Notes: generated by a model from the letters alone, not told the origin. A stretch of 64,000 nucleotides of DNA from Blautia schinkii DSM 10518 (GCA_000702025.1 JNKJ01000022.1:57478-121477); one strand, 5' to 3'; positions 34,068-43,403 are shown, counted from the stretch's first letter. Numbers and translations: made by a program.

Positions 34068-34948
34068 TGGACGGCATACTAGTGATTAGGAAAGAAAAGG
34101 GCTTTACTTCCCACGACGTAGTGGCCAAGCTCCGCGGTATCCTGCACATGAAAAAAATCGGACATACAGGCACCCTTGACCCGGAGGCGGAGGGAGTACT
34201 TCCCATTGCTTTGGGAAAGGGTACACGTCTGGTGGAGATGCTGACGGAAAAAGAGAAAACATACGAGGCTGTGCTGCGTTTGGGAATCAAGACCGATACC
34301 CAGGACATGACAGGAACTGTGTTGGAAGAAAAAGAAGTCAGAGTCTCGGAACGGGAAATCGAAGAAGCAGTGCAGAGCTTCCTGGGCAGTCAGATGCAGA
34401 TACCACCTATGTATTCCGCTCTTAAAGTGGGCGGAAAGAAGCTTTACGAGCTGGCAAGAGAAGGTAAGATAATCGAGCGTGAACCGCGGCCTGTATATTT
34501 CCACGAGATTAAAATACTCGGGATTGAGCTGCCGCTTGTTCGTTTAAGAGTGACCTGCAGCAAAGGGACGTATATCCGTACCTTGTGTCACGACATTGGT
34601 GAGAAGCTGGGCTGCTGCGGCTGTATGCAGGCTTTGCTGCGGACCAGATCAGGCCGATTTACATTGGAAGAGAGCTATACACTCGCACAGATAGAGGAAG
34701 CAGTAAGGGACGGGAGTATTTCCGGGAAAATCATAAGCATTGAGAAGGTTCTTGAAGAGTACCCCCGCGTATGCGTCTCAGAGGCCGGAGACAAGCTTCT
34801 GGCTAACGGAAATCCGCTTCCATTGGACATGTTCTGTACACAGGCAGAGCAAGGATGGGTACGTATGTGTACAAGCGGAGGTAAGTTTGCCGGAATCTAT
34901 CAGTGGGACATGCAGAGGGAACGATATTATCCGGTCAAAATGTTCTGA
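34067..34948 (+). CDS. truB: tRNA pseudouridine-55 synthase
   Basis: The 293-residue TruB has the catalytic Asp38 in GHTGTLDPEAEG, followed by KTYEAVLRLGIKTDTQD, then SCSKGTYIR-like CSKGTYIRTLCHDIGEKLG. It forms the T-loop pseudouridine at position 55 of tRNAs. It is translationally coupled to nrnA. Confidence 0.94.
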   Translation: MDGILVIRKEKGFTSHDVVAKLRGILHMKKIGHTGTLDPEAEGVLPIALGKGTRLVEMLTEKEKTYEAVLRLGIKTDTQDMTGTVLEEKEVRVSEREIEEAVQSFLGSQMQIPPMYSALKVGGKKLYELAREGKIIEREPRPVYFHEIKILGIELPLVRLRVTCSKGTYIRTLCHDIGEKLGCCGCMQALLRTRSGRFTLEESYTLAQIEEAVRDGSISGKIISIEKVLEEYPRVCVSEAGDKLLANGNPLPLDMFCTQAEQGWVRMCTSGGKFAGIYQWDMQRERYYPVKMF

Positions 34949-34961
34949 CAGATAAATTAAG

Positions 34962-34995
34962 CAGGAAAACAGTCAGAACTGTTGATTCCTGCAGC
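34962..34995 (+). promoter_or_regulatory. Stem-loop between truB and ribF
   Basis: GCAGGAA pairs with TTCCTGC around an inner ACAGT/ACTGT. There is no T-run, so it is more likely an RNA-processing or translation-control hairpin than a terminator. No FMN riboswitch features are seen. Confidence 0.35.
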
Positions 34996-35013
34996 AGGCA
35001 GTAGGAGTGGGAC

Positions 35014-35910
35014 ATGGAATACTTGAGGATTGACGGAGAATTTCCCAGACTCGCCAAGAGCGCAGTTACTTTGGGCAAATTTGACGGCATACACCGCGGC
35101 CACAGAAAGCTGGTGGAGAAAATACTGGAACAGAAAAAAGAGGGAGCGCAGGCCGTTCTCTTTGCTTTTGATGTATCCAGCCAGATGATACTCACCAGAG
35201 AGGAGCGGCGCGGGCTTTTGGAAGACATGGGCGTTGATGTACTGCTGGAATGTCCCCTTGACACCCGTATGAAGCATATGAAGGCGGAGAATTTCGTCAG
35301 GGAGATCCTGGTAGGAGATCTGCAGGCTGCGTATGTGGCAGTAGGGGAGGATTTTCGTTTTGGTTATGAGCGGAAAGGCACCCCTCAGCTTTTGCGGGAG
35401 CTGGGCAGAAAATATCATTTTGTAGTAGATGTGCTGCCAAAGGAAATGGACGGACATCGTAAGATCAGCAGTACCTATATCCGTGAGGAATTGAATCGTG
35501 GAAATATGGAAAAATTCAATGCGCTTATGGGCATGGATTTCGCTGTGGAGGGTGTAGTCCTCCATGGACGGGGGATGGGACGTAAATTCCTGTTTCCCAC
35601 TGCCAACATCATTCCTTCCAAAGAAAAGCTGATGCCGCCAAACGGCGTATATATCACAGTGTCCTATTTTGGGGACAGATGCTACAAGGGAATCACCAAC
35701 GTAGGTTATAAGCCCACAGTAGGTGAGAAATTCCTCGGTGTGGAGACGTATCTCTATGGCTGCGAGGAGGACCTCTACGGGCAGAGCTGCCGTGTGGAAT
35801 TCAAAAAATTCCTGCGTCCGGAGCAGAAGTTTTCTTCCCTGGAAGCATTGAAGGCACAGCTTCAGCGCGATGTGGCAGGCGGCGAGGCGTATTTTGACAA
35901 AATCCGGTAG
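35014..35910 (+). CDS. ribF: Bifunctional riboflavin kinase / FAD synthetase
   Basis: The N-terminal nucleotidyltransferase domain has TLGKFDGIHRGHRKLVEKIL and KISSTYIREELNRGN. The C-terminal flavokinase domain has GRGMGRKFLFPTANI and LMPPNGVYITVSY. It makes FMN and FAD from riboflavin. It is the last gene of the nusA-infB cluster. Confidence 0.93.
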   Translation: MEYLRIDGEFPRLAKSAVTLGKFDGIHRGHRKLVEKILEQKKEGAQAVLFAFDVSSQMILTREERRGLLEDMGVDVLLECPLDTRMKHMKAENFVREILVGDLQAAYVAVGEDFRFGYERKGTPQLLRELGRKYHFVVDVLPKEMDGHRKISSTYIREELNRGNMEKFNALMGMDFAVEGVVLHGRGMGRKFLFPTANIIPSKEKLMPPNGVYITVSYFGDRCYKGITNVGYKPTVGEKFLGVETYLYGCEEDLYGQSCRVEFKKFLRPEQKFSSLEALKAQLQRDVAGGEAYFDKIR

Positions 35911-36001
35911 ACAAACATGGGAAATTCATTTATAGTTAACAATGGAATGTTTTGTGGACACACGACAAAGCAACAAAAGATACAAGGGAGATAATTGAGG
36001 A

Positions 36002-37666
36002 ATGGCAGAGATTATTCTTGGTTTAATGGGAGGTTTGGGCCTCTTTTTGTTTGGTATGAAGCAGATGAGCGACGGCCTTGAGAAAGCAGCCGGAGCCAAG
36101 ATGAGAAGCATTCTCGAGTTTTTCACCAAGACGCCGCTTCGCGGAATCCTGGTGGGTACTTTCTTCACTGCAGTCATCCAATCCTCCAGTGCAGCCACTG
36201 TCATGGTTGTCAGCTTCGTTAATTCCGGGCTGATGAATCTATACCAGGCTGCGGGAGTCATCATGGGTGCCAATATCGGTACCACAGTGACCTCGCAGTT
36301 GATTTCATTTAACCTTTCGGCTCTGGCACCGGCGATCGTTATGGCCGGCGTAATCATGGTTATGTTCTGTAAGAAGACAAAGGTGCAGCGTATCGGCGAG
36401 GTGCTGCTGGGCTTTGGTATCCTCTTTATGGGACTCAGCACCATGTCCACGTCTATGTCCGTGCTGAAGGAATCACCCCAGGTTGTAGAGATCATGGGGT
36501 CCTTGACCAGCCATTTTCTGGCTATCATAGTCGGTATTGTAGTGACGGCCGTACTGCAGAGTTCATCTGCCACAGTCGGCATTATCCTGCTGCTGGCAAA
36601 CCAGGGACTTCTGGACATCCGTATCTGTCTCTTTATTATTCTGGGCTGTAATATCGGCGCCTGCGTATCTGCGCTTCTGGCCGGCTTAAACGGCAAGCGT
36701 GACGCAAAGAGGGCGGCGCTGATCCATCTGTTGTTTAATGTTCTTGGAACGATTATTATGTACATAGCCCTGACGGTAGCTTTAGAGCCGATCACTCACT
36801 TTATCCAGAGCATTTCCGGAGCCAATCCGGGACGTGAGGTGGCGAACGCCCACACACTGATCAAAATCGTGGAGGTTGTGCTCCTGGCGCCGTTTATCAA
36901 GCAGATCGTCAAGCTCACCGCTCTTTTCGTACGGGGAGAGGACAAGAAGCCGGCAGAAGCTTTCGAGCTTCATTATATCGGGGCAAAGTCCGTGTTTTCG
37001 CCAACTACGGCTGTATTTGACGCAACCAGAGAGATGGAGCGTATGGGACACATGGCCATCACCAATCTGGAACGCGCTATGAATGCACTCATTACACTGG
37101 ATGAATCGGATATTGCCGAGGTATATGAGGTGGAGAAGCAGATTGATTTTCTCAATCACTCCATCACAGACTATCTCGTAAAAATCAACCAGACAACACT
37201 TCCAGCAGACGATGCCAAGAGTATCGGCGGATTGTTCCATGTAGTTAACGATATCGAGCGTATCGGTGACCACGCGGAGAATATCGCGGATGCGGCTCAG
37301 TCACGTATGGCGCAGAAAATTGATTTCAGCGCCCAGGCAAAACGTGAGCTGTCCGGTATGTTGGACATGGTGATCAAGATCACTACATATGCGCTGGATA
37401 TGTTTTCTCATAACAACCAGGAGCACATGCAGGAGATTCTCGAGCTTGAGGATAAAGTGGACGACGCTGAGCGTGATCTGCAGGAATCCCATGTACAGAG
37501 ACTTACCCGCGGGGAATGTACAGCCAGTGCAGGTATGATGTTCTCGGATATCATTTCCGGTCTGGAACGTGTCTCCGACCATGCTACAAACATTGCCTTC
37601 TCTCTGCTGGACGATGATCCCATTGAGCAGCAGAAGGAGCAGCAGCGCGCACAGGCGGCGAAGTAG
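36002..37666 (+). CDS. Na+/phosphate cotransporter family protein with PhoU-like domain
   Basis: The 554-residue inner-membrane protein has two inverted transport repeats, each with a QSSSA motif (FFTAVIQSSSAATVMVV and VVTAVLQSSSATVGIIL), about eight membrane segments, and a C-terminal cytoplasmic four-helix PhoU-like domain (VNDIERIGDHAENIADAA and LERVSDHATNIAFSL). This is the YjbB/NptA-type architecture, moving phosphate with sodium in either direction. AAGGGAG precedes the ATG. Confidence 0.9.
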   Translation: MAEIILGLMGGLGLFLFGMKQMSDGLEKAAGAKMRSILEFFTKTPLRGILVGTFFTAVIQSSSAATVMVVSFVNSGLMNLYQAAGVIMGANIGTTVTSQLISFNLSALAPAIVMAGVIMVMFCKKTKVQRIGEVLLGFGILFMGLSTMSTSMSVLKESPQVVEIMGSLTSHFLAIIVGIVVTAVLQSSSATVGIILLLANQGLLDIRICLFIILGCNIGACVSALLAGLNGKRDAKRAALIHLLFNVLGTIIMYIALTVALEPITHFIQSISGANPGREVANAHTLIKIVEVVLLAPFIKQIVKLTALFVRGEDKKPAEAFELHYIGAKSVFSPTTAVFDATREMERMGHMAITNLERAMNALITLDESDIAEVYEVEKQIDFLNHSITDYLVKINQTTLPADDAKSIGGLFHVVNDIERIGDHAENIADAAQSRMAQKIDFSAQAKRELSGMLDMVIKITTYALDMFSHNNQEHMQEILELEDKVDDAERDLQESHVQRLTRGECTASAGMMFSDIISGLERVSDHATNIAFSLLDDDPIEQQKEQQRAQAAK

Positions 37667-37714
37667 AAGGAAATTCATAGCTGCCGTCCGGGACTTTCAT
37701 TGTTAAAAAAGTGG

Positions 37715-37743
37715 TTTACAGAAAAGTTGCAATGTGCTATACT
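37715..37743 (+). promoter_or_regulatory. rpsO promoter
   Basis: TTTACA (37715-37720), 17 bp, TATACT (37738-37743); the leader to rpsO is then about 85 nt. Confidence 0.75.
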
Positions 37744-37835
37744 ATCCAAGGTGAATAAGCCCATATTCAGTGACTGGAGACTCCGACCGTTTCTTAATAT
37801 GCGGCGATAATAAAATTTTAAGGAGGAAATCAAAA

Positions 37836-38102
37836 ATGATTTCAAAAGAAAAAAAAGCAGCAATCATGAAAGAATATGCAAGATGTGAGGGTGACACAGG
37901 TTCACCGGAAGTACAGGTTGCAGTTCTGACAGCCAGAATTCAGGAGCTTACTGAGCATTTACAGACACACCACAAAGACCATCATTCCAGACGCGGTCTG
38001 CTGAAGATGGTTGGTCAGAGACGTGGACTGCTGGCTTACCTGAAGAAAACAGACATCGAAAGATACCGTGCACTGATTGAAAAATTAGGTTTAAGAAAAT
38101 AA
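37836..38102 (+). CDS. rpsO: 30S ribosomal protein S15
   Basis: The 88-residue S15 reads [20 protein letters not shown], then [15 protein letters not shown] and [15 protein letters not shown]. The ATG at 37836 follows AGGAGG. A terminator comes directly afterwards, and pnp lies downstream in the usual rpsO-pnp order. Confidence 0.97.
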   Translation: MISKEKKAAIMKEYARCEGDTGSPEVQVAVLTARIQELTEHLQTHHKDHHSRRGLLKMVGQRRGLLAYLKKTDIERYRALIEKLGLRK

Positions 38103-38115
38103 TTAGTATGCGGAA

Positions 38116-38142
38116 GGGCGGATTACCATCCGCCCTATTTTT
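38116..38142 (+). terminator. rpsO terminator
   Basis: GGGCGGAT-TACC-ATCCGCCC, a perfect 8-bp stem, is followed by TATTTTT. Confidence 0.85.
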
Positions 38143-38206
38143 ACAACAGGAAATCAATAGATTTTCTAAAGATACGGAACCACAACAGGAGTTATTTCCG
38201 AGACTA

Positions 38207-38270
38207 CTGAAAAGCCCATTCTAAGAGAAAACATGCTGGTCGTCGTTCAGTAGCAGAATGGTTTTTTCAG
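38207..38270 (+). promoter_or_regulatory. Long stem in the pnp leader
   Basis: CTGAAAAGCCCATTCT (38207-38222) pairs with AGAATGGTTTTTTCAG (38255-38270), 13 of 16 positions. In other bacteria PNPase controls its own mRNA through a leader stem cut by RNases, so this may be the corresponding site. A terminator reading is also possible because of the T-run in the right arm. Confidence 0.5.
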
Positions 38271-38336
38271 TTGTTTCGGGCTCCTGTTTTTACGTTCATA
38301 TAAAATATTATATTTAGTTTGTAAAGGAGAAAAAAT

Positions 38337-40430
38337 ATGTACAAAAGTTATTCCATGGAATTAGCCGGAAGAACATTGACCGTAGATGTCGGTCGTGTGG
38401 CAAAACAGGCTAATGGTGCAGCGCTTATGCATTACGGTGACACCACCGTTCTGTCCACTGCCACCGCATCAAAAGAGCCGAGAGAGGAAATCGATTTCTT
38501 CCCGCTCAGCGTTGAGTATGAGGAGAAAATGTACGCCGTGGGCAAAATCCCGGGCGGTTTCAATAAGAGAGAGGGCAAGGCCAGCGAGCATTCTGTTCTT
38601 ACCTCCCGTGTCATCGACAGACCGATGCGTCCGCTGTTCCCAAAGGATTACAGAAATGACGTGACACTTGTAAACATGGTTATGTCCGTAGACCCAGAGT
38701 GTAACCCGGAAATCCCGGCTATGCTGGGCTCCGCCATTGCTACTTGTATTTCGGACATTCCTTTTGCAGGCCCCTGTGCTACCACCCAGGTGGGTATGAT
38801 CAACGGTGAGTTTGTTATCAACCCGACATTGGGCCAGAAGGATATTTCTGATCTGCAGCTTACCGTAGCCTCCACCAGGGAAAAGGTAATCATGATCGAA
38901 GCCGGAGCGAATGAGATTCCGGAGGACAAGATGATCGAGGCTATCTACAAAGCTCATGAAGTTAACCAGGAAGTTATTAAATTTATTGATTCCATCGTTG
39001 CAGACTGCGGCAAAGAGAAGCATACCTACTCCTCCTGCGCTGTTCCGGAAGAATTATTTGAGGCAATCAAGAAGATTGTTCCACCGGAAGAGATGGAGAC
39101 AGCCGTATTTACCGATGAGAAGCAGGTGAGAGAAGAGAACATCCGCAAGGTTACCGAGAAGCTCAGCGAAGCTTTCGCAGACAATGAGGAATGGCTCTCT
39201 GTACTGGGCGAGGCAGTTTACCAGTACCAGAAGAAGACTGTCCGCAAAATGATCTTAAAAGACCAGAAGCGTCCGGATGGCCGTCAGATTACTCAGATTC
39301 GTCCTCTGGCAGCAGAAGTGGATCTGATTCCGAGAGTACATGGCTCCGCTATGTTTACCCGTGGACAGACTCAGATTTGTACCGTGACGACGCTGGCTCC
39401 TCTGGCAGACGCGCAGAGACTGGATGGACTGGACGAGTTCGAGACCTCCAAGAGATATATGCATCACTATAATTTCCCGTCCTATTCTGTAGGTGAGACG
39501 AAGCCTTCCAGAGGACCGGGACGCCGTGAAATCGGTCATGGCGCACTTGCTGAGAGAGCTCTCGTTCCGGTACTTCCGAGCGCAGAGGAATTCCCGTATG
39601 CAATCCGTACCGTGTCCGAGACATTTGAGTCTAACGGCTCCACCTCCCAGGCAAGTATCTGTGCATCCACCATGTCCCTGATGGCTGCCGGCGTGCCGAT
39701 CAAGAAACCGGTGGCAGGTATCTCCTGCGGTCTGGTGACAGGTGACAGTGATGACGATTATATTGTACTGACCGATATCCAGGGCTTAGAAGATTTCTTC
39801 GGCGACATGGACTTTAAGGTGGCAGGTACACACGACGGTATCACTGCTATCCAGATGGATATCAAGATCCATGGCCTGACAAGACCGATCGTAGAAGAAG
39901 CAATCAGAAGGACTAAAGAGGCAAGAGAATACATCCTCACAGACGTGATGGAGAAATGTATTGCAGAGCCTCGTACAAGCGTAGGCGAGTATGCACCGAA
40001 GATCATCCAGATTCAGATTGACCCGCAGAAGATTGGTGATGTGGTAGGCCAGAGAGGCAAGACCATCAACACCATCATCGAGCGTACCGGTGTGAAGATT
40101 GATATTACCGATGACGGCGCTGTATCAATTTGCGGCGTGGACCAGAAGAGCATGGACGAAGCTGCTCATATGGTTGAGATCATTTCAACTGATTTTGAAT
40201 CCGGCCAGATTTTCACAGGCAAGGTTGTAAGCATCAAGGAGTTCGGCGCATTCATTGAGTTTGCACCGGGCAAAGAAGGCATGGTGCATATTTCCAAGAT
40301 TTGTAAGGAGAGAATCAACCGGGTAGAGGATGTCCTCACACTTGGCGACAAGGTTAAGGTTGTCTGCCTTGGCAAAGACAAGATGGGCAGAATCAGCTTC
40401 AGCATGAAGGATGTACCGGAAGAAGCATAA
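38337..40430 (+). CDS. pnp: Polynucleotide phosphorylase
   Basis: The 697-residue 3'-5' exoribonuclease has two RNase PH cores (IDFFPLSVEYEEKMYAVGKI, and THDGITAIQMDIKIHGLT), a KH domain (VGQRGKTINTIIERTG) and an S1 domain (FTGKVVSIKEFGAFIEF). It degrades mRNA phosphorolytically. AAAGGAG precedes the ATG. nrdG follows after 3 bp. Confidence 0.96.
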   Translation: MYKSYSMELAGRTLTVDVGRVAKQANGAALMHYGDTTVLSTATASKEPREEIDFFPLSVEYEEKMYAVGKIPGGFNKREGKASEHSVLTSRVIDRPMRPLFPKDYRNDVTLVNMVMSVDPECNPEIPAMLGSAIATCISDIPFAGPCATTQVGMINGEFVINPTLGQKDISDLQLTVASTREKVIMIEAGANEIPEDKMIEAIYKAHEVNQEVIKFIDSIVADCGKEKHTYSSCAVPEELFEAIKKIVPPEEMETAVFTDEKQVREENIRKVTEKLSEAFADNEEWLSVLGEAVYQYQKKTVRKMILKDQKRPDGRQITQIRPLAAEVDLIPRVHGSAMFTRGQTQICTVTTLAPLADAQRLDGLDEFETSKRYMHHYNFPSYSVGETKPSRGPGRREIGHGALAERALVPVLPSAEEFPYAIRTVSETFESNGSTSQASICASTMSLMAAGVPIKKPVAGISCGLVTGDSDDDYIVLTDIQGLEDFFGDMDFKVAGTHDGITAIQMDIKIHGLTRPIVEEAIRRTKEAREYILTDVMEKCIAEPRTSVGEYAPKIIQIQIDPQKIGDVVGQRGKTINTIIERTGVKIDITDDGAVSICGVDQKSMDEAAHMVEIISTDFESGQIFTGKVVSIKEFGAFIEFAPGKEGMVHISKICKERINRVEDVLTLGDKVKVVCLGKDKMGRISFSMKDVPEEA

Positions 40431-40433
40431 AAT

Positions 40434-40925
40434 ATGAGATATCACAATATTACCAAGGACGATATGTTAAACGGGGACGGACTTCGGGTAGTTCTCTGGG
40501 TGGCGGGCTGTTCCCACTGCTGCAGAGAGTGCCAGAATCCCGTAACCTGGGACCCAAACGGCGGTCTGCCCTTTACCGGGGTGGAGCGGGCAGAGATTTT
40601 TGCAGAATTAGATAAAGGCTATATCAGCGGAATCACTTTTTCCGGAGGAGATCCTCTGCATCCGGCAAATATCACTGAGGTAACGACCCTGGCCAGAGAA
40701 ATCAAGGTGAAATATCCGAAAAAGACAATCTGGCTCTACACAGGCGCAGTCTGGGAAGACATCCAGAATGAGGAGATTGTCCGTTATCTGGATGTTTGTG
40801 TGGACGGAGAATTTGAGCTTGAGAAAAAGGAGCTTCTTCTTAAGTGGAGAGGCTCCGCGAATCAGAGAGTGATCAATGTCCCCGCCACCCTGCGCGAAGG
40901 TAAAGTGGTTCTGCACCAGGATTAG
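40434..40925 (+). CDS. nrdG: Anaerobic ribonucleoside-triphosphate reductase activating protein
   Basis: The 163-residue radical SAM activase has the cluster motif with Cys26, Cys30 and Cys33 (GCSHCCREC) and the GITFSGGDPLHPAN motif. It installs the glycyl radical on NrdD. It starts 3 bp after pnp, an unusual place: no nrdD is in the window. There is no clear ribosome site of its own, which suggests coupling to pnp translation. Confidence 0.88.
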   Translation: MRYHNITKDDMLNGDGLRVVLWVAGCSHCCRECQNPVTWDPNGGLPFTGVERAEIFAELDKGYISGITFSGGDPLHPANITEVTTLAREIKVKYPKKTIWLYTGAVWEDIQNEEIVRYLDVCVDGEFELEKKELLLKWRGSANQRVINVPATLREGKVVLHQD

Positions 40926-40985
40926 TATGTGCTGCAGTCCGTACAGTAGCAGCAGACAATAGCGTATCAGACATCAGGAGGACAT

Positions 40986-41501
40986 ATGAAGAGAATCGCT
41001 AAGTTTCATAAGGTGAGCGAGAACCGGTTCTATGAGGACTGGAGGGATACCTTTGGTCCGGCAGAGGACGGGGATATCAGGAAAATATATGAGGGCATCC
41101 GGCTTCCGAGAAGAGCCACAGCCGGCAGTGCGGGCTATGACTTTTTTGCTCCGGCAAGCTTTATCGTAAAGCCCGGAGAGACGATCAAAATCCCTACAGG
41201 CGTGCGGGTTGAGATGGACCAGGAATGGGTGCTTAAATGCTATCCGCGCAGCGGGCTCGGTTTTAAGTATCGTCTGCAGCTGAATAATACGGTGGGAATC
41301 ATTGACAGTGACTATTTTTACTCGGACAATGAAGGCCATATATTCGCCAAGCTTACAAATGACACCAACGAAGACAAAACATTGGAGATTCCGGCAGATA
41401 CCGGCTTTATGCAGGGTATTTTCGTGGAATACGGCATCACTGTGGACGACGATGTGACAGATGTGAGAAACGGCGGACTGGGCAGTACTACCGGAAAGTA
41501 A
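40986..41501 (+). CDS. dut: dUTP diphosphatase-like protein
   Basis: The 171-residue trimeric dUTPase-fold protein has motif 1 ATAGSAGYDFFA, motif 2 YPRSGLGFKY and motif 3 NTVGIIDSDYF, and ends with GGLGSTTGK in place of the classic glycine-rich RGSGGFGSTG motif. It removes dUTP and feeds dTMP synthesis. About 20 residues longer than usual at the N-terminus. CAGGAGG precedes the ATG. A terminator that overlaps the next promoter follows. Confidence 0.88.
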   Translation: MKRIAKFHKVSENRFYEDWRDTFGPAEDGDIRKIYEGIRLPRRATAGSAGYDFFAPASFIVKPGETIKIPTGVRVEMDQEWVLKCYPRSGLGFKYRLQLNNTVGIIDSDYFYSDNEGHIFAKLTNDTNEDKTLEIPADTGFMQGIFVEYGITVDDDVTDVRNGGLGSTTGK

Positions 41502-41514
41502 GTGTTTTGAGAAT

Positions 41515-41553
41515 AAAAATGCGGAAATGTTCTTTACGTTCCGCATTTTTTTT
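41515..41553 (+). terminator. dut terminator overlapping the fabV promoter
   Basis: AAAAATGCGGAA (41515-41526) pairs perfectly with TTCCGCATTTTT (41539-41550) and a T-run follows. The fabV -35 box lies within the loop. Confidence 0.85.
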
Positions 41554-41578
41554 GCTATAATACTTTGAGAGTCAAAAT
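41533..41578 (+). promoter_or_regulatory. fabV promoter with FabT-like palindrome
   Basis: TTTACG (41533-41538), 17 bp, TATAAT (41556-41561) with TGC before it as extended -10. Directly downstream lies ACTTTGA-GAG-TCAAAAT (41562-41578), a palindrome like the FabT operator of Gram-positive fatty-acid genes. Confidence 0.6.
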
Positions 41579-41625
41579 AAATTAAAAGCAATTAAAATGA
41601 ATTCGAGATTTCGGGAGGAAGAGTT

Positions 41626-42810
41626 ATGGTAATTGAACCAAAAGTCCGTGAATATATTTGTACGACCGCCCATCCAATGGGATGTGCCGAAAGCGTGCGC
41701 AGACAAGCCGAATATGCCGCAGCAGCAGGCCGCGTGGAAGGACCGAAGAAAGCACTTGTGATTGGCTGCTCCACAGGCTATGGACTGGCATCCAGGATAA
41801 GCACAATGGTAAACTGTGGAACCGCCACCCTTGGCATCATGTTCGAGCGTCCCTCAAACGGCAAGCGCACAGCAACGCCGGGCTGGTATAACACAGCCGC
41901 GTTTGAAAAGCTTGCAAAGGAGCAGGGCGTTTATGCCAGAACCTTAAACGGAGATGCGTTTTCCAGGGAGATGAAGGAGCAGGCTGTAAAGGCAATCCGT
42001 GAGGACCTGGGAAAGGTAGACCTTGTTGTATACAGCCTGGCCGCGCCCCGCCGCACAGACAGCGAAGGAGTGACCTGGTCCTCCTGCCTGAAAACAACCG
42101 GAGAAAGCTTTACCCAGAAAAGCCTTGACCTGCGCTCCAATAAGGTAGAAGAGAAAACCATCGAGCCTGCCACAGACGAAGAAGTACAGGGAACAATCAA
42201 GGTGATGGGAGGAGAAGACTGGTCTGACTGGATTGATACACTCTCCGAAGCCGGAGTTCTGGCCGAAAATGCAGTCACGGTTGCCTATTCCTACATTGGT
42301 CCGGAACTCACCTATCCGATTTACTATCATGGTACAATCGGCGCAGCCAAACAACACCTGCACAAGACCGCCGGAGAGATTAACACCGCTCATCCGGGTG
42401 TACATGCCTACATTTCTGTGAATAAAGGGCTGGTTACACAGGCAAGCTCCGCTATTCCCATTGTACCGCTGTATTTCGGGATTCTCTATCGCGTGATGAA
42501 GAAACAGGGAACACATGAAGGATGTATTGAGCAGATGGTGCGGCTTTTCACACAGAAGCTTTACGGTGAAAGTGCGCCTGTATTAGACGCGGAAGGCTTT
42601 ATCCGCATGGACGACTATGAACTTTCCCAGGACGTCCAGAAAGAGGTCAAAGCGGAATGGGAAGCCGTCAATACGGAGAATCTGGAACTGCTCTGTGATT
42701 TAGAGGGATACTGGGAGGATTTCTACCATATGTTTGGTTTCCATTACGATAATATAGATTATCAAAAGGATACAGACCCGGTGACAGCTATCCCAAGTAT
42801 AGCAGAATAA
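41626..42810 (+). CDS. fabV: Enoyl-ACP/trans-2-enoyl-CoA reductase, FabV/Ter family
   Basis: The 394-residue NADH-dependent reductase has VIEPKVREYICTTAHPMGC at the N-terminus, the nucleotide-binding GCSTGYGLASR motif and the family-specific Tyr-x8-Lys active site (Tyr233 and Lys242 in YYHGTIGAAK). Either role is possible: the last step of fatty-acid elongation or crotonyl-CoA reduction to butyryl-CoA. The FabT-like operator at its promoter favours fatty-acid synthesis. Confidence 0.92.
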   Translation: MVIEPKVREYICTTAHPMGCAESVRRQAEYAAAAGRVEGPKKALVIGCSTGYGLASRISTMVNCGTATLGIMFERPSNGKRTATPGWYNTAAFEKLAKEQGVYARTLNGDAFSREMKEQAVKAIREDLGKVDLVVYSLAAPRRTDSEGVTWSSCLKTTGESFTQKSLDLRSNKVEEKTIEPATDEEVQGTIKVMGGEDWSDWIDTLSEAGVLAENAVTVAYSYIGPELTYPIYYHGTIGAAKQHLHKTAGEINTAHPGVHAYISVNKGLVTQASSAIPIVPLYFGILYRVMKKQGTHEGCIEQMVRLFTQKLYGESAPVLDAEGFIRMDDYELSQDVQKEVKAEWEAVNTENLELLCDLEGYWEDFYHMFGFHYDNIDYQKDTDPVTAIPSIAE

Positions 42811-42833
42811 GGCTAGATCTATTATGTGTATCG

Positions 42834-42882
42834 AAAAAAAGTGCCGCTGCCTGACCATTTGGTTAAGCAGCAGCACTTTTTC
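42834..42882. terminator. Bidirectional terminator between fabV and the DUF1292 gene
   Basis: AAAAAGTGCCGCTGC (42836-42850) pairs with GCAGCAGCACTTTTT (42867-42881), one mismatch. A-run and T-run on both sides let it work for both convergent genes. Confidence 0.85.
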
Positions 42883-42897
42883 AAATTGGTTAAATTC

Positions 42898-43266
42898 TTA
42901 TTCTATTGGTGCGCCGGATTCCTCTGCCATTTTGGCATTCTCAAGGATGGTATCAAAAGCCTGTGCAGCCTTCTCATATTCGTCATCATCCTCAATATTG
43001 TCAAGCATCGGGTCACCTTCCTCAGTGCGGGAGAAAGCGTAGAGGAAAACCTCTCCGTCCTCATTCTGTCCGTTCTCATCCAACGGAAGTAGTGCGATAT
43101 ATTCCTTGTCATCTACCGGATAGATGGTGAGAATCGCGCATTCCACCTCAGAGTCGTCCTCCATGGTCAGGGTGATGGTATGATGCTCCTCATCTGCACC
43201 GCAGCCTCCCTGGCAGGATGCACAATCACTGGCACTGCATTTTCCGTTATTAAATTCATCAGTCAT
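42898..43266 (-). CDS. DUF1292 family protein
   Basis: The 122-residue acidic protein has the family core HHTITLTMEDDSEVECAILTIYP, then YIALLPLDENGQN and EVFLYAF. A cysteine-rich N-terminal stretch (CSASDCASCQGGCG) could bind a metal and is unusual for the family. The ATG at 43266 has GAGGA about 9 nt upstream; an in-frame GTG at 43308 is less likely. Function unknown. Confidence 0.85.
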   Translation of the reverse strand: MTDEFNNGKCSASDCASCQGGCGADEEHHTITLTMEDDSEVECAILTIYPVDDKEYIALLPLDENGQNEDGEVFLYAFSRTEEGDPMLDNIEDDDEYEKAAQAFDTILENAKMAEESGAPIE

Positions 43267-43403
43267 AATATTGTCCTCGCTTTTTTCATTATTTGTCTGC
43301 GCAGACACTCATGTCTCACAGAAGTAATCGACTTACGTTATGATGCTCCGTACAGGTACGGATTATTCTGATTGTAACAGAAAGTTAACAGGATTGCAAT
43401 GCT

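Noticed and set aside
42834..42882. Further copy of the 46-bp palindromic repeat
   Set aside because: The T-run and part of the stem look similar, but the loop and the GCTGC stem are different; it is an ordinary terminator.
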